Assembly (NCBI GenBank): GCA_963169105.1
Contig: OY720635.1
Span: 157,867,645-157,931,644, forward strand
Direction of reading: 5' to 3'
DNA length: 64,000 nucleotides
Source: Ceriagrion tenellum
Taxonomy: Eukaryota > Arthropoda > Insecta > Odonata > Coenagrionidae
Part shown: positions 1 to 9,947 of the stretch, piece by piece
Numbering within the stretch: position 1 is the first letter of the stretch
How the letters are laid out: each line of letters opens with the position of its first letter
Program-made: the position numbers and the translations under genes
Notes under the pieces: generated by a model
The model's database searches: none
What the model was told of the DNA's origin: nothing
What the model saw: the letters and a program-made list of their open reading frames with translations, nothing else

Positions 1-130
1 TACAGGTTTCCTCAGGTCCAGTGAGGAACCATACTCCGTACACTGTCGCTGGACCTGAGGAAGCCTGCAGGATAGCCGGCGAAATATCGTCCTTATCGTG
101 AATCAACGCGGTGGAAACCCCGGAAAACAG
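1..130 (+). mobile_element. Penelope-like terminal repeat fragment with hammerhead-like core
   Basis: Seen: an 18-bp inverted repeat (4-21 against 49-66, one mismatch) around a short loop. It is followed by CTGAGGA (55-61), a stem with GCC/GGC pairing (63-80, one internal mismatch) and GAAA (81-84). Known: CUGANGA, a stem, then GAAA is the hammerhead ribozyme core, and Penelope-like retroelements carry such motifs in their terminal repeats. The same arrangement recurs at 8264-8439, including a later short run like AACGCGG. Inferred: a truncated member of the same family. The left window edge cuts it, so its real start is unknown. Confidence 0.5.
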
Positions 131-537
131 ATTAGACTTACACCCAAGCCCCGCGGAATCCTTCATCGGATGTAATGAGTTATTTTTGTGACGTGTCGGT
201 AAATCTCAAAGAAGAATAGATTTTCTGGATGGATGTAATGAACTATTTGTAAATTATTTCTCCCCGTCGATTGGACTAAAACTAATAAAAAGATTCTTGC
301 ATTTTCCGCTAGTCACCAGCCAGTAGAAAATGTGCGCGCGCCGGAAATGCCGCAGAACATCGCCGAAAAAATTTCCCCAGAGGAGAGTAAATCCCCGAGG
401 GATTGGAAAAGTTATCATCGACCCACGCGGTCATTCTTTCCCGTCGCTTCAATATGCGTTCAGAGAAATCACTCAGTGAGACATTGCGGTCAAGTCGTCA
501 TCCCAGTTATCTTTGCAAATTTTTTAACGACTCTTCT
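131..537. other. no gene seen
   Basis: Nothing recognised as a gene. A 40-bp stretch at about 362-400 (GCCGAAAAAAT, then TTCCCC and AAATCCCCG blocks) is shared, imperfectly, with about 4948-4988. Both lie close to CR1-like copies. The open frames here look like chance. Confidence 0.4.
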
Positions 538-1150
538 ACATCTACATAATACCCTGCGATCCGCCGCATGGGCGTGTGGCAGGGAATGTTAGGTCACCAG
601 CCGAGTAAAGGTGTAAGTTTTTTGGAGATGAAATGGTGACATGTATTATGGGAGTGTATTTAGTGGAGCTCAGTTTCTATTGTGGTCGCTTATTGTTCGC
701 GGAAAGAACGAGTTTTTGTGCCTATCTGTTCGGCAGTGCATCTCTCTTATATTATCGCATCTATGTAACAACCATATTCTCTGTGTCACTCAGAAAAATA
801 TTAGTTCCGAATTTCTCAAGTAACTTAAGCCTAGCATGTAGCAGTTTTTAACGAAGCGCGCTGCTTTCCTTTGTATTTTATTATTTTTTTTTGTTAAATC
901 TATTTGACCAGTGTCCTAAATGCTCGCGGCGTATTCGAGATGTGGCCTAACCATAGCGAAGTAGTATCTCTCTTTTTACTTTTCATCCGAGGATCTTCCT
1001 ATTATACGTTTAACAAAACCTAATTTCTTTAATGCTTCGCCACATATTTTCTGTATGTGTAATCCGCACGATATATCAGAAGTTACGGTCATTCCAAGAT
1101 ACTTAACTGTATCTGAAATATTACTGTATCCTAATTTACTACACAATGTT
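538..1150 (-). mobile_element. CR1-like LINE 3' end (RT C-terminus and 3'UTR), antisense
   Basis: The minus strand reads, with stops and frameshifts, a LINE tail: YLGMTVTSD, then CGLHIQKICGEALKKLGF, then VRPHLEYAASI, followed toward lower coordinates by the C-terminal RT region and an untranslated 3' part. The 3' end sits at the ATCTACATAAT motif near 540, the reverse complement of a (TAGATG)-type tail. VRPHLEYA-x-WDP is a well-known landmark after the RT palm in CR1/Jockey-type elements. The 5' part (endonuclease, RT core) is missing, as is usual for truncated insertions. Confidence 0.8.
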
Positions 1151-1884
1151 TTTCATTAGTAGTTGTCGTTCTTTGGACGATAATTCACCAAAGTCAAAAG
1201 CTTGCACAAGCAGATGAATTTTGCTATCTGGAAATCGATATCGCCAGCGATGGAGGAGGTTAGAGAGATATTATGAGTAGAATGTTCCAAACGGAGATAG
1301 CATTCAACCTGGGTCGCGGAATAAAAACTTTTTATGTTGAATCGCGACGTATCTTTTCCTCTCGTCCCGCGATGGGAAGATTGCACCAAATTAAGCCTGA
1401 ATAATATATCCTTCATTTCTCGGTATCATTCACATCTACTGCGCATTCAAGAAGTGTATGAATTGAGAAACGATAAGACATTTTTTTCAGCGATTAATAA
1501 TGAAAGGATCATTTATCCTACCTTCAAAGTATTGTGGGCAAGCTTAATTGCTATCTGATGTTAATGTGTTGAAAAGGTGCATGGTTAAAGATGCCGGACA
1601 GTACGTCAGTTGCAAATCAAGGAATGTCAGTTGACATCATATAAGTCATGGAATAGTCTCAAACTGCGTATGAGTGAAAGGCCAAATCAACACTGTATAA
1701 TGCTATTAAGACGAGTTCCAAGATTTTATTTATCAAAGTTTCCGTGGCTCATGGTTACCTATAAAACTGTTCGGGTTACTCGGAGTCTGCTCGATGTTTC
1801 GTGGCCCCATATGAGTCACTTCTGCAAGGGGAAAGAAACTAACTGAATTAACGGCGTTGCTCGGGATGATACTTCCTTCATGGC
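1151..1884. other. no gene seen
   Basis: AT-rich sequence with several short open frames of no recognisable character. No repeat shared with the rest of the window was noticed. Confidence 0.4.
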
Positions 1885-2513
1885 TCACCATATTAGGCCT
1901 CAGTCAGAATATGCCGCTAGTATATGGGATCCGTACGAGGAAGGTTTGATAAAAGAATTAGAGCGTGTGCAAAGGAGATCCACTTGATTTGTTAAAGGCC
2001 GTTATGATAATTGTATAAGTGTTACGAATTTAATAGAAGAACTAGGATGGGAATTACTATCAGAACGCTGGTTAAAATTTAGGTTAAACCTTTTAAGTAA
2101 ATTCGAAACCGATTTGTTCACAGATGACGTTAGATATATATTGAGAACCCCTGCGTATTATGCTAGGTTTGATCAGATTAACAAGATTACGATAGATAGA
2201 CTGTCGTACCGATAGATTTAAAATGTCATTTTTCCCGCGTACCATAAGAGAGAACAATAGGCGGCGTAGCAAAGGGATAGGTAGGTGAAATATAGTTAGA
2301 GTAGTCTGTAGTGCATGATGCATGTAATTACAACCAATAATCCCTGTCTTATTATGTAGATAGTAACCATCTAGCTGCATGTGCCCTGTTCTCTAGCATG
2401 CCTCCCTTAAATATCCTACTTGCATGGCGATAGTGCATGTTTGGTGATCTTCACCCCCTGCCACACACCCTCGTGGTGGCTCGCAGGGTATTACGTAGAT
2501 GTAGATGCAGATA
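1885..2513 (+). mobile_element. CR1-like LINE 3' end, sense, second subfamily
   Basis: The plus strand reads RPQSEYAASIWDPYEEG, then KELERVQRRS, then EELGWELLSER and LLSKFETDLFTDDV. This is the C-terminal part of a CR1-like RT, broken by stop codons and frameshifts. Then comes a 3'UTR with the CCCCTGCCACAC block shared by all CR1-like copies here, and a TAGATGTAGATGCAGAT tail at about 2497-2513. The C-terminal wording differs from the 538-1150 copy and matches the 61.9 kb piece better, so at least two subfamilies are present. Confidence 0.8.
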
Positions 2514-4430
2514 AGATTAGAGTTAGTAGTTGTGAAAACAGACTACAGTGTTAGGTATTATTCAATTTATTTAAATATTTTTTTTCTGTGGAGATCCTAC
2601 TCAATTGTGAGACAATAGCAAGTAAACAGTATGAAAAAATTTCCCATGAACAATATTAATAAAAAGACAACAAAATATGCCGAATCAGAAAAATTAACTG
2701 GGTAAAGTTAAACAGCAGGAGATATCTAACCAATACATTTTCTTTCCTTGGTGACATTTCAAAGACAAAAATGAAATCCTTAAAATAAAAAGGTTAAATT
2801 AAGAATAGAGAAAGTATCTCGGGATCTTTTTTGTGTATTGAATGGCGATAAATCTTTACATATAAAACAGAGAATTCCCTGGGAATCGCCACGAAAAGCA
2901 CTGCCAGGCCAAAAGGACATTATTGTTTAGACATAATTAGAGTACTTACTTGTTGAGTAGATATTCAGAATTTGATTCAAGTTATTTATAATTTGATCTA
3001 ATGATATACACTATCGATAATGGCCATGTAGTCTGCATTGGATTTTTAAAATACAAAGAATTAAAATGTTTATTCCATTTCGGAGTCAACAATAATGATA
3101 ATGATGATTATTTTTGTTTGTGTATTTGGTTGTCAAGGAAAATGCATGAAAGAAAATTGATTGATAAGTGAGACACTTCATTCTCTCGGACATGAGACTA
3201 CTATTGAGGTCAGTTTATTCGGCTTTTTCCTGTAATGATTTATATTAACGGACAACAGTTTCGCTAAAAATAAAGCTAGTATAGTCAGGTAGTACCTGAA
3301 AGCATGATACTACTATTATTAGTAGTATCATACTTTCGGGTATCTGATAAAATAAATTTTAATTCTCTACCTTGAGTGAAAGTAGTTTTAAAAAGCAAAA
3401 AAATAAACCGCTGCAGGAAAGCCAATGCTTAGCATTCCTTATCAGATTAACTAAGCAAAATGCATTTTAAATGGATTCAAGACCGAAATCTGGTCGTCAA
3501 GCGAATATGGTATTTTTTAGTAAAGAGAAAAATGTGTGCTTTTGCAACTAAAAATGCGAATGTAAGTGATTCAATTGGGGGAGGTGGATTGAGGGATATA
3601 GAATAAGAGGGGAAGGTAAGATGATATTTACGGATGAGTGGGTTCCATATGTGGCTCATGCTTTCCCACTTGAATCGCTTGAAGTCGGATGATCAGTATT
3701 TATATAAAGCCGACGCCGGCAGTAAGCATTCATTTCCCATTGCAGAAGTGAACAGTAGGAGTCACGAAACTTCGCGAAGAAACCGGATGACTCGCAGTAT
3801 CCAACCGAACAGTTTTAGGAGTTACAATTTGGATGTGAACGAGATGTAGAGGAGATTTTCTTTCTGGAACGGTTGGATTCTTCACATTGGGAATTCCATG
3901 GTGACGGAAAAACTACCAAAGTTTTCTGATTCGACGGAAACTGACGGTATCGTTGGAAAAGTCAGTCAATTGTTATGTAATTTCACTAATTACGATACCC
4001 GGACGTTGACGGCACAGTCAGCGAGTATTAAGCAAATATTTCCGAGTTCGATTTTTACGCAGCGCCACGTCATGGTCACGTCACTCACGCCACAGCACTC
4101 AGCCAATCAGAGAAGGGCTTTTGTTCAGTTTTCGCACATTCAGACTCTACAATTTACTTTTTAACTCTACAATGGAACAAAATGAACCCTAATGAGACAA
4201 TATTTGTCGGGTTTCCCTGAAACATCTATACTTTGGTTTAAAATTACACAAAGAACAGCAACTCAGAAACCGTTTAGGGTGTGGACTGTTTCTTTCCCGG
4301 CGAATGATATTGGTGAATTCTTCTCGGATTAAACCTGATATGTGACCCGAGAAGTGTTCTCTCGAGCCATTTAGGGTTCCACTTTCAAAAACGATCAACG
4401 ATCGGCACTGATACTCTCGTAAATGATAAT
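2514..4430. other. no gene seen; one short hairpin
   Basis: AT-rich, unannotatable stretch apart from the hairpin at 3293-3342. Frames at 3634-3849 and 3898-4164 show no recognisable motif and are probably chance. Confidence 0.4.
3293..3342. repeat. short inverted repeat (hairpin)
   Basis: Two 23-bp arms (3293-3315 and 3320-3342, two mismatches) around the 4-nt loop TTAT. No coding or transposon context was seen. Confidence 0.8.
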
Positions 4431-4862
4431 GGATACATCTACCCCGCGAGCCGCCGCATGAGCGTGTGGCAGGCGGTGGTAGGTCACCAGCCGTCTAAAG
4501 ATGTAAAATTTTTGGAGGTGAAATGGTGACATGTCCTATGGGAGTGTGTTTGGAGGAGCTCAGTCTCTATTGTGGTCGCTTATTGTGCGCGGAAAGAAGG
4601 AGTTTTTGTACCTATCTGTACGGCAGAGTATTTCTCTTAACTTATCGCATCTGTCAGACATAGAAATGTAGTGAAGCGTCATGAAAATATTCTCTGTGTC
4701 GCTCTGAAACATACCAGTTCTGAATATCTCAAGCAGCCTAAGCCTAGCGTGTGACCTCTGAGTCTCTGGGGGCTCCCGCCTTAATCCCTCGAACAGTTGT
4801 GTAACACTATATGTTATGATAATGTACATCTCTTCGACGGGGAAAGGATGGAAATCTGAACG
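4431..4862 (-). mobile_element. CR1-like LINE 3' end, antisense
   Basis: The minus strand gives an open C-terminal RT tail: VTQLFEGLRREP, then LLEIFRTGMFQSDTENIFMT, ending CRTDRYKNSFFPRTISDHN. A 3'UTR follows, ending at the ATCTACCCC motif near 4434. It is nearly identical over its whole length, including the segment 4815-4858, to the sense copy at 19690-20130. The two therefore belong to one subfamily. Confidence 0.8.
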
Positions 4863-4949
4863 CCACCATCCGTTTCCTTTAAGTGAACCAACGTTGGTCG
4901 TAAACCCGTCCAAACGAGGTATTCGTACGCCGGAAGCAAGAGGTCAATG

Positions 4950-6150
4950 CCGAAAAAAATTCCCCGGAGAAGAGAAAATCCCCGGAGCCCACGCGCCGGC
5001 TAACGGAGGCGCCCAGCCCCTCATGACGGACAGATGGACGGATGCTTTTCTGGAGATGTTTTGACGATCGAGAAAAAGAGGAGGAGCACGGAGTGTGCAG
5101 TTCTCTTTTTTTTCTGGTTCGTGGCAAGGCTCGGAAGAGGGGGCGCGAGCGAATCTCGTGGGATTCGTGGAGGGGAGGGGATTCCCCGATTGGAGAGAGA
5201 TTTGGAGGGGAGGTAACGGTTTTGGCGCCTCTTGCGAGGGGATCATTGTTGCGTAAGGACCCCTCGATTGTTGAGTGCGTTGTTTTAGCTCTCGAGGGGA
5301 AGAGGGGAGGGCACAATATTACCGAGTCGCTCCTGAGGTCCAGTCCGTTCCCTCTTCCCGCGCTGACTTCCTCTCGCGACACCGCAGTGGCGCCTCCGCG
5401 GCTCGCTCATTTCGCGATTGACGGACACTCTCGCTTTCCGCGGCCGCACGACCTTGGATCGAAACACACCGCCATCCCTCCCCCCCCCCCCGCACCCGAG
5501 TGCTTCAGCGACCGTGAGTGAGCAGCTTATAGTGGTGTGGGGAGAGTGTGATAACATACTCCACACTCATATATATCCGAGCCAAGGGGGAGTGTGTGAG
5601 CCGACACAAGTCATTCGTTTTTGGACTTCGACGGGGGACGAACGTGCACCCGTCTATCTCCCTTTTGTACGTGTTGTCCTGATCTAACATCGGCCTTAGC
5701 CCAACTCCTCGACTCGTTTCGAGACCCCCGTGCACGTTTGAGGAACTTAGCTTCGGCGAATTCGCATAAGTAAATACTTAACCGCCAGCCGATTAGCCGC
5801 CGCACCTTTTGGGAGCGTCGCTGCAGCTGTAGCATTGTGATTGTGGCGTGTGATCGCCGACGCCGGTGCTGAATCTTCGTCGACGATTCGTGTCGAGCGC
5901 CTGCACGATGGTTCTCGTGGACATGATGCTGACCACCCTCCGCGTCGCCTGCCTGCTCAGTGAGTACCAGCACGCCGCGCCGACACTGACCTCCGGGCGC
6001 GGGGCTGCCGACCCTGCAAATTGGGGGCACGGCCCGCGACTGTGTGTACGTGCGGGCGGCCACCTCAAGTCCGACCGCTCGATCTCCCACTCTTTTCTTG
6101 CAGCGATGCGCCGATTATATGTTCACATCCCTATGAATGAGTAATCACCG
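4950..6150 (+). promoter_or_regulatory. GC/CpG-rich island, likely host promoter region
   Basis: Base composition changes sharply here: many CG dinucleotides, a 12-base C run at 5480-5491, and long overlapping frames on both strands that come from the high GC content rather than coding. A TATATAT stretch (5570-5576) is followed within about 40 bp by TCATTC (5611-5616), which fits the arthropod initiator TCAKTY. The spacing is longer than usual, so the start could also be near 5600. Downstream lies an ATG-free leader and a coding exon with a strong start. Inferred: promoter and 5'UTR of a + strand host gene. Confidence 0.5.
5908..6144 (+). CDS. candidate host coding exon(s): hydrophobic N-terminus, then short second exon
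   Basis: Seen: no ATG between 5600 and 5907; an in-frame stop at 5851-5853; then ATG at 5908 in a strong context (A at -3, G at +4). The exon 5908-5959 encodes MVLVDMMLTTLRVACLL and ends at GTGAGT (5960), a consensus donor in phase 1. A polypyrimidine tract and CAG end at 6103, giving a possible 144-bp intron. Joining 5959 to 6104 keeps the frame for 14 more codons and stops with TAA at 6142-6144, 31 residues in all. Inferred: either a micro-protein with a signal-like N-terminus, or the signal-peptide exon of a larger secreted or membrane protein whose next exon lies elsewhere, with the 6103 acceptor unused. The family is not recognised. RNA evidence would decide. Confidence 0.4.
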   Translation: MVLVDMMLTTLRVACLLSEYQHAAPTLTSGRGAADPANWGHGPRLCVRAGGHLKSDRSISHSFLAAMRRLYVHIPMNE

Positions 6151-6950
6151 GTGGAAATGAAAAAAAATCGACTTGTCCGTGCGGGCGGAGGGATATAAAA
6201 TATATTTTTCTTCTTTTCTGCAATAAGCACCTCAGTATGATTCCTCTTTTAACTGCTGTAGCCGACCCAAGTTTCGGCATGTTATGTCATTTTCAAGGAA
6301 TGAAAAAATTGACCTCTGTCCTGAAAATGGCATATCACGCCATCACAACACCTAACCGGGGTCGGTTATTGCAATCAAATGTGGAATCATATAGCGTTAC
6401 TTGCTTCAATTCGAAGAAATTCAAGGATCTCCTTAGAGTATCGCCAGAGACGGTGTCTCATTTAAAATTTTACTCTTATTGATGCGAACAAGTGTGTGTG
6501 CGATTAACCTTCGATATCTCAATGTTTTTACCCGCGTCCCGCTTTTGATGATTTCACTTCGATTTGCCCTCATTGGTGGACGTCAACAAGTTCAGAAGTA
6601 CGTAGAAGAATATCTCGAAAAAATGTACAAGTATACGTAATCCAGAATCGTTCGTTTTTGCCAACTGAAGGTGAAAACTTATTCGCACTTGGCTTGCACC
6701 ATTCATCCTGAGACAGCTCCATCAACTTCTGGGCTTTCTTTTCTGTATAAAACTATTATATTTTCAAGTTGTGAAACAGATATGTGGACAATTTCTTTTG
6801 TTATAATCTAAGTCGATTCCTGTTACCGTTCTGAATTTAGTTACCCTGCATAGCTGATGTGATCGATTCGCAGATTTGATCTCCTTCATTTTTCGGGATC
6901 AATCGCGTATTTTTTGTTGTATAGTGACAACAGTTTCCCTGACACTACTG
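6151..6950. other. no gene seen
   Basis: Would be intronic if the gene starting at 5908 runs on. No exon, repeat or transposon trace was recognised. Confidence 0.35.
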
Positions 6951-6954
6951 TCAG

Positions 6955-7330
6955 CGGATTCAGGTCAAAGATGCCGGTCCATGAGTTTGGCCCTCATAAT
7001 CTCTCTTCCGTTTCAACCCTTGGCAGCAGTTGTTTGGCCGCAGACCTCCATTCATCTCTCTTCTCAGCTTTCCGTTTAAGTTCAAAGTATCTTCTGCAAT
7101 TCATATCCTTCATAATTTGGCTCATGAAGTCTAGTCGGGGCCTTCTTCTGCAGTTTTTTCCCTCAATTTTTCCTTCAATTATCCTTTTCACTTGATTATC
7201 GTGTCGTAGTAGATGTCCAATATGTTTAGCTCTCCTTTCTTTAATGATTCTTACTATGCTTCTTTCTTCTTGAGCTTTTTCAAAGATTTCTTTATTCGTT
7301 TTCCTTTCTGTCCCTCATAATATGGGACCT
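6955..7330 (-). pseudogene. non-LTR retrotransposon RT C-terminal tail (decayed)
   Basis: The minus strand reads KHIGHLLRHDN, then VKRIIEGKIEGKN, then RRRPRLDFMSQIMKDM, ending ELKRKAEKRDEWR. This is the typical C-terminal block (GH-x-RH, EGK-x-GKR-x-RRPR, DR-x-W) of many insect LINE polyproteins. It is interrupted by stops at both ends. The RT core is missing. At about 7330 it joins directly to a Penelope-like GIY-YIG fragment on the same strand. Confidence 0.7.
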
Positions 7331-7334
7331 ATTT

Positions 7335-7800
7335 CCTGCCAATTTTTGGTGCAACCATTGGTCCTTTTCAGGATTCTCCTCCATGTATCGTCCAGGTGGT
7401 GTCCTCTGTCCCTGTTGAAGTTGACCGTCCTTTGCTATCTCGATGGATTCTCTAATTAGCTTAGGGCAATATCTGCTCTCTCTTGCCTATTACCTTGGCC
7501 TCGTCAAATTTTATGTCATGTCCCGGGGTCCAGGCGTGCTCCGAGACGGCTGACAGGTGAAATTGTCAATTTTTCGTTGCTCTCCGTTGTTCATGCATTC
7601 GTACCTTCATTGATCGGCAAGTCTCACCGATGTATGATTTCCCACAGGAACAAGGCACCTGGTAAAGTCCTTCATGTAGATCCTGTTGGATTTTGTCTTT
7701 AGCCGAGGGTAGAATGCCACCGATTTTTTTGGCGGAGTTGAATCTAGTGGTGACGCCGTGCTTTTTTTAATGCTCTGGCGTTTTTTCCGTGGTTCCCTTG
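7335..7800 (-). pseudogene. Penelope-like element GIY-YIG endonuclease domain (decayed)
   Basis: The minus strand reads HGVTTRFNSAKKIGG, then YQVPCSCGKSYIGET, then CRSMKVRMHEQRRAT, then VSEHAWTPGHDIKFDEAKVI. In a shifted frame follow RESIEI and a stretch like NFNRDRGHHL. Known: this order (CGK-x-YIGET, R-x-HE-R, AEHAW-x-GH-x-FD, REAIEI, NFNR-x-G) is the C-terminal endonuclease domain of Penelope-like retroelements. Frameshifts and a stop between the blocks mark it as inactive. The RT part is absent. Confidence 0.75.
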
Positions 7801-8263
7801 CTTCCATTGGGAAAATGGGAAAAATGCCGGCATTTGGTACCATTGGGAAAATATCGATATTTCAGCCAGTCCCCATCGGTGTCCTCTTGTGAATAGGAGT
7901 GATTAAAGAGTGGAGAGGAATTCACTCGTCTGACCCAGAATTCTCTGAGCGAACTCTTCCGACAGCTTCATCGGAAGATTAGAGAGACGGTGCAGAGTTT
8001 TGCAATCATATTTTTTTTTTAAGCGGTTGGTGGTTGACCGCATCGTTGGTTGAGTGGCGGAATTCAAGGGTGAAGCACCGCATTTTCCAGGAATTATACC
8101 ATTTTCCTCCTCTTCTTCTCACGCGAAGTTTCGGTGACTTCCACTCGGCGGTGGAATGGACACAAAAGCATCATTAAGGAGGTTGAAGTGATTATGTTTT
8201 TTATGGAAAGATTAGCGTGAAACTTTGAAAACATTCTCGTCGAAGGTTTTCGCGGCGATTAAT

Positions 8264-8439
8264 TATTCCATTAGGCAGGTTTCCTGGATTCGTCCGCGTT
8301 GACATCTCGAAAGATGGCGACGTTTCTGGCTGAACTGACTTCACGCTGACCTGAGGATGCCTACAGCAGAGTAGGCGAAACGTCGCCATCTTTCAAGATG
8401 TCAACGCGGACGAATCCCCGAAACCTGCCTAATGGAATA
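8264..8439 (+). repeat. inverted repeat with hammerhead-like core, Penelope-like terminal repeat
   Basis: Arms of 62 bp (8264-8325 and 8378-8439) match with few mismatches around a 52-nt loop. Across the loop and right arm lies CTGAGGA (8351-8357), one T, a perfect 6-bp stem GCCTAC/GTAGGC (8359-8364 and 8371-8376) with a 6-nt loop, then GAAAC (8377-8381). This fits CUGANGA-stem-GAAA. The decayed Penelope GIY-YIG piece 0.5 kb away supports a Penelope origin. It resembles the left window edge. Confidence 0.6.
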
Positions 8440-8679
8440 CTTTGAATACATGTTATCATTATTGATATCTGAAGATGAAAGTGAAAAAATTGCATTGTAC
8501 TGATTTCGTTTCGTCAAGATTCCGATTCTAAATTACACGTTTCAATCTGATTTAAGCCTAAATTTCTAATACCACGTCGAAAACTATTCAGGACATGCTT
8601 TGATGAAAATATAACCGTTAATTACAATTCCCGAATTTTGTTTCCACTTCTGCATGTGTGTTGAGTTTCACCGCGTATA

Positions 8680-8972
8680 CAGATATACTCTGAAGAAATT
8701 GCCATAAGAAAAATTCGGCCTGGAAATCGAACCACGGACCTTTTGCTTGCCGCACAAATGCGCAGACCACTAGGCTATCCAGGCTTCCTAATTCTTATGC
8801 CAATTTTGGCGAATACAAGGCAAATAGATCTTAGGCCCTGGATAGCGTAGTGGTCTTCGCATTGGTCCGGCAAACCGATGGTCCGTGGTTCCATTCCCAG
8901 GCTGAATTTTTCTCATTGCGATTTCTTCAAAATAAAATTCACCACCTTTGTTTGAATACTTTCAGATATACT
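8680..8972. mobile_element. inverted tRNA-like SINE dimer with flanking direct repeats
   Basis: Two arms (about 8691-8783 and 8836-8931) are inverted copies of one tRNA-derived unit. Each starts CCTGGATAGC, has an A-box-like TAGCGTAGTGG or TAGCCTAGTGG, and a B-box GTGGTTCGATT or GTGGTTCCATT; the left unit reads on the minus strand. Arms extend past the tRNA part into AATTTTTCT and ATTTCTTC. The pair is flanked by CAGATATACT (8680-8689 and 8963-8972; 12 of 13 bases match with three more), a plausible target-site duplication of the whole palindrome. Confidence 0.6.
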
Positions 8973-9270
8973 TTGCTCAAATGTGGTTGAAGAATTATTT
9001 ATCGATGCTTTTGAAAAAAAGATTGGAATGTGCAGTCAGTGACCCACGATTACCGCTCCAGCCATCCTAATCTGCGTCTGAATGGCAGTGCAACGGATGC
9101 CTCGGGGACGGTTACAAATTTGGGAAAGTTTGAGGCAGAATGCGCGAAATACAGTTACATTCACGGAAAACGTGATTGATATTTTTGGCTTCTATTTTGT
9201 GAAAAAAGATAATGACTTTCTTGTGATATCAAATATCATTCACCCTACTACCCCACGTACTCGACACCTT
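8973..9270. other. no gene seen
   Basis: No motif recognised. The frame starting at 9082 has no LINE or host character until about 9275. Confidence 0.35.
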
Positions 9271-9274
9271 GGAA

Positions 9275-9500
9275 AAAAGAAATGTGAAATTTTTAGGGCA
9301 TCTCCTGAGACACAATAGATCTCTTGTCAATGTGATGGAGTAGAAGGTGTTCGGGAAGAAATGTAGAGGAAGACCAAGGTTACAGTACTACCCGAACATG
9401 GCACAAGAACTGATGGGGGCGGAAAATTATCGGCAGTTTAAGAGATTAGCAGAAAACTGGACCATTTGGTTGCAGCAACAAGGCGGAGCCTTTAGTTAAA
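9275..9500 (+). pseudogene. non-LTR retrotransposon C-terminal tail (decayed)
   Basis: The plus strand reads, with one frameshift and one stop, FLGHLLRHNRSLVNVME, then GKKCRGRPRLQYYP, then YRQFKRLAENWTIWLQQQG and a stop. The GH-x-RH, G(K)-x-RGRPR and LA-x-W landmarks are those of LINE polyprotein C-termini. It is a different family from the 7.0-7.3 kb piece. Confidence 0.65.
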
Positions 9501-9945
9501 GAAGAGACCATCCACTTACTTCTCGAGTCATTTGAAATAAAAAAGGGGCAGTTCTGATGCACAAATCACATCAGATATGTAATTGATATATATGTATTTA
9601 TTTATTTTCTAAATTATTTTTAGAAATTTGTCGGAATTCCATCTATAAACCTGCATAATATCTTCACTTTTGAAGTCGTTTTTCTGCCAACTTCATGAAA
9701 AAATGGGCCAAATTTAAGCTTCAACTTAGCATACTTTCGAGACTTTTTTCCGTCAATGTTATTCCTGTATTTACATGATGCTTTTATTGAATTCCGAAAT
9801 AAAAAACTTGGAATATGGACTTTGCAATAACTATGGAATAAAATTTCGCTCGAACAACCTCCGTTTTCAAACATTTCGAAACGAAATTCGAGGGATCTTC
9901 GTCAATTACGCTCACTTCCAGGAGTAACGTGAATGACGATTACAT
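9501..9945. other. no gene seen
   Basis: AT-rich. An 84-codon minus-strand frame (9620-9874) shows no recognised motif and is probably chance. Confidence 0.35.
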
Positions 9946-9947
9946 CA

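Noticed and set aside
4879..5566. Several long overlapping frames on both strands (up to 167 codons)
   Set aside because: They lie in a GC/CpG-rich island where stops are rare, overlap each other on opposite strands, and show no domain or splice support.
7845..7890. Possible further hammerhead motif on the minus strand (CCGATGG, then GAAATATCG)
   Set aside because: Two core positions deviate and stem II does not pair, so it was not annotated.
9620..9874. Apparent protein similarity (GPFF-x-VGRK-x-VKI) between minus-strand frames at 9620-9874 and 21948-22196
   Set aside because: The shared stretch is short, DNA-level similarity is low, and neither frame has other support; likely chance.
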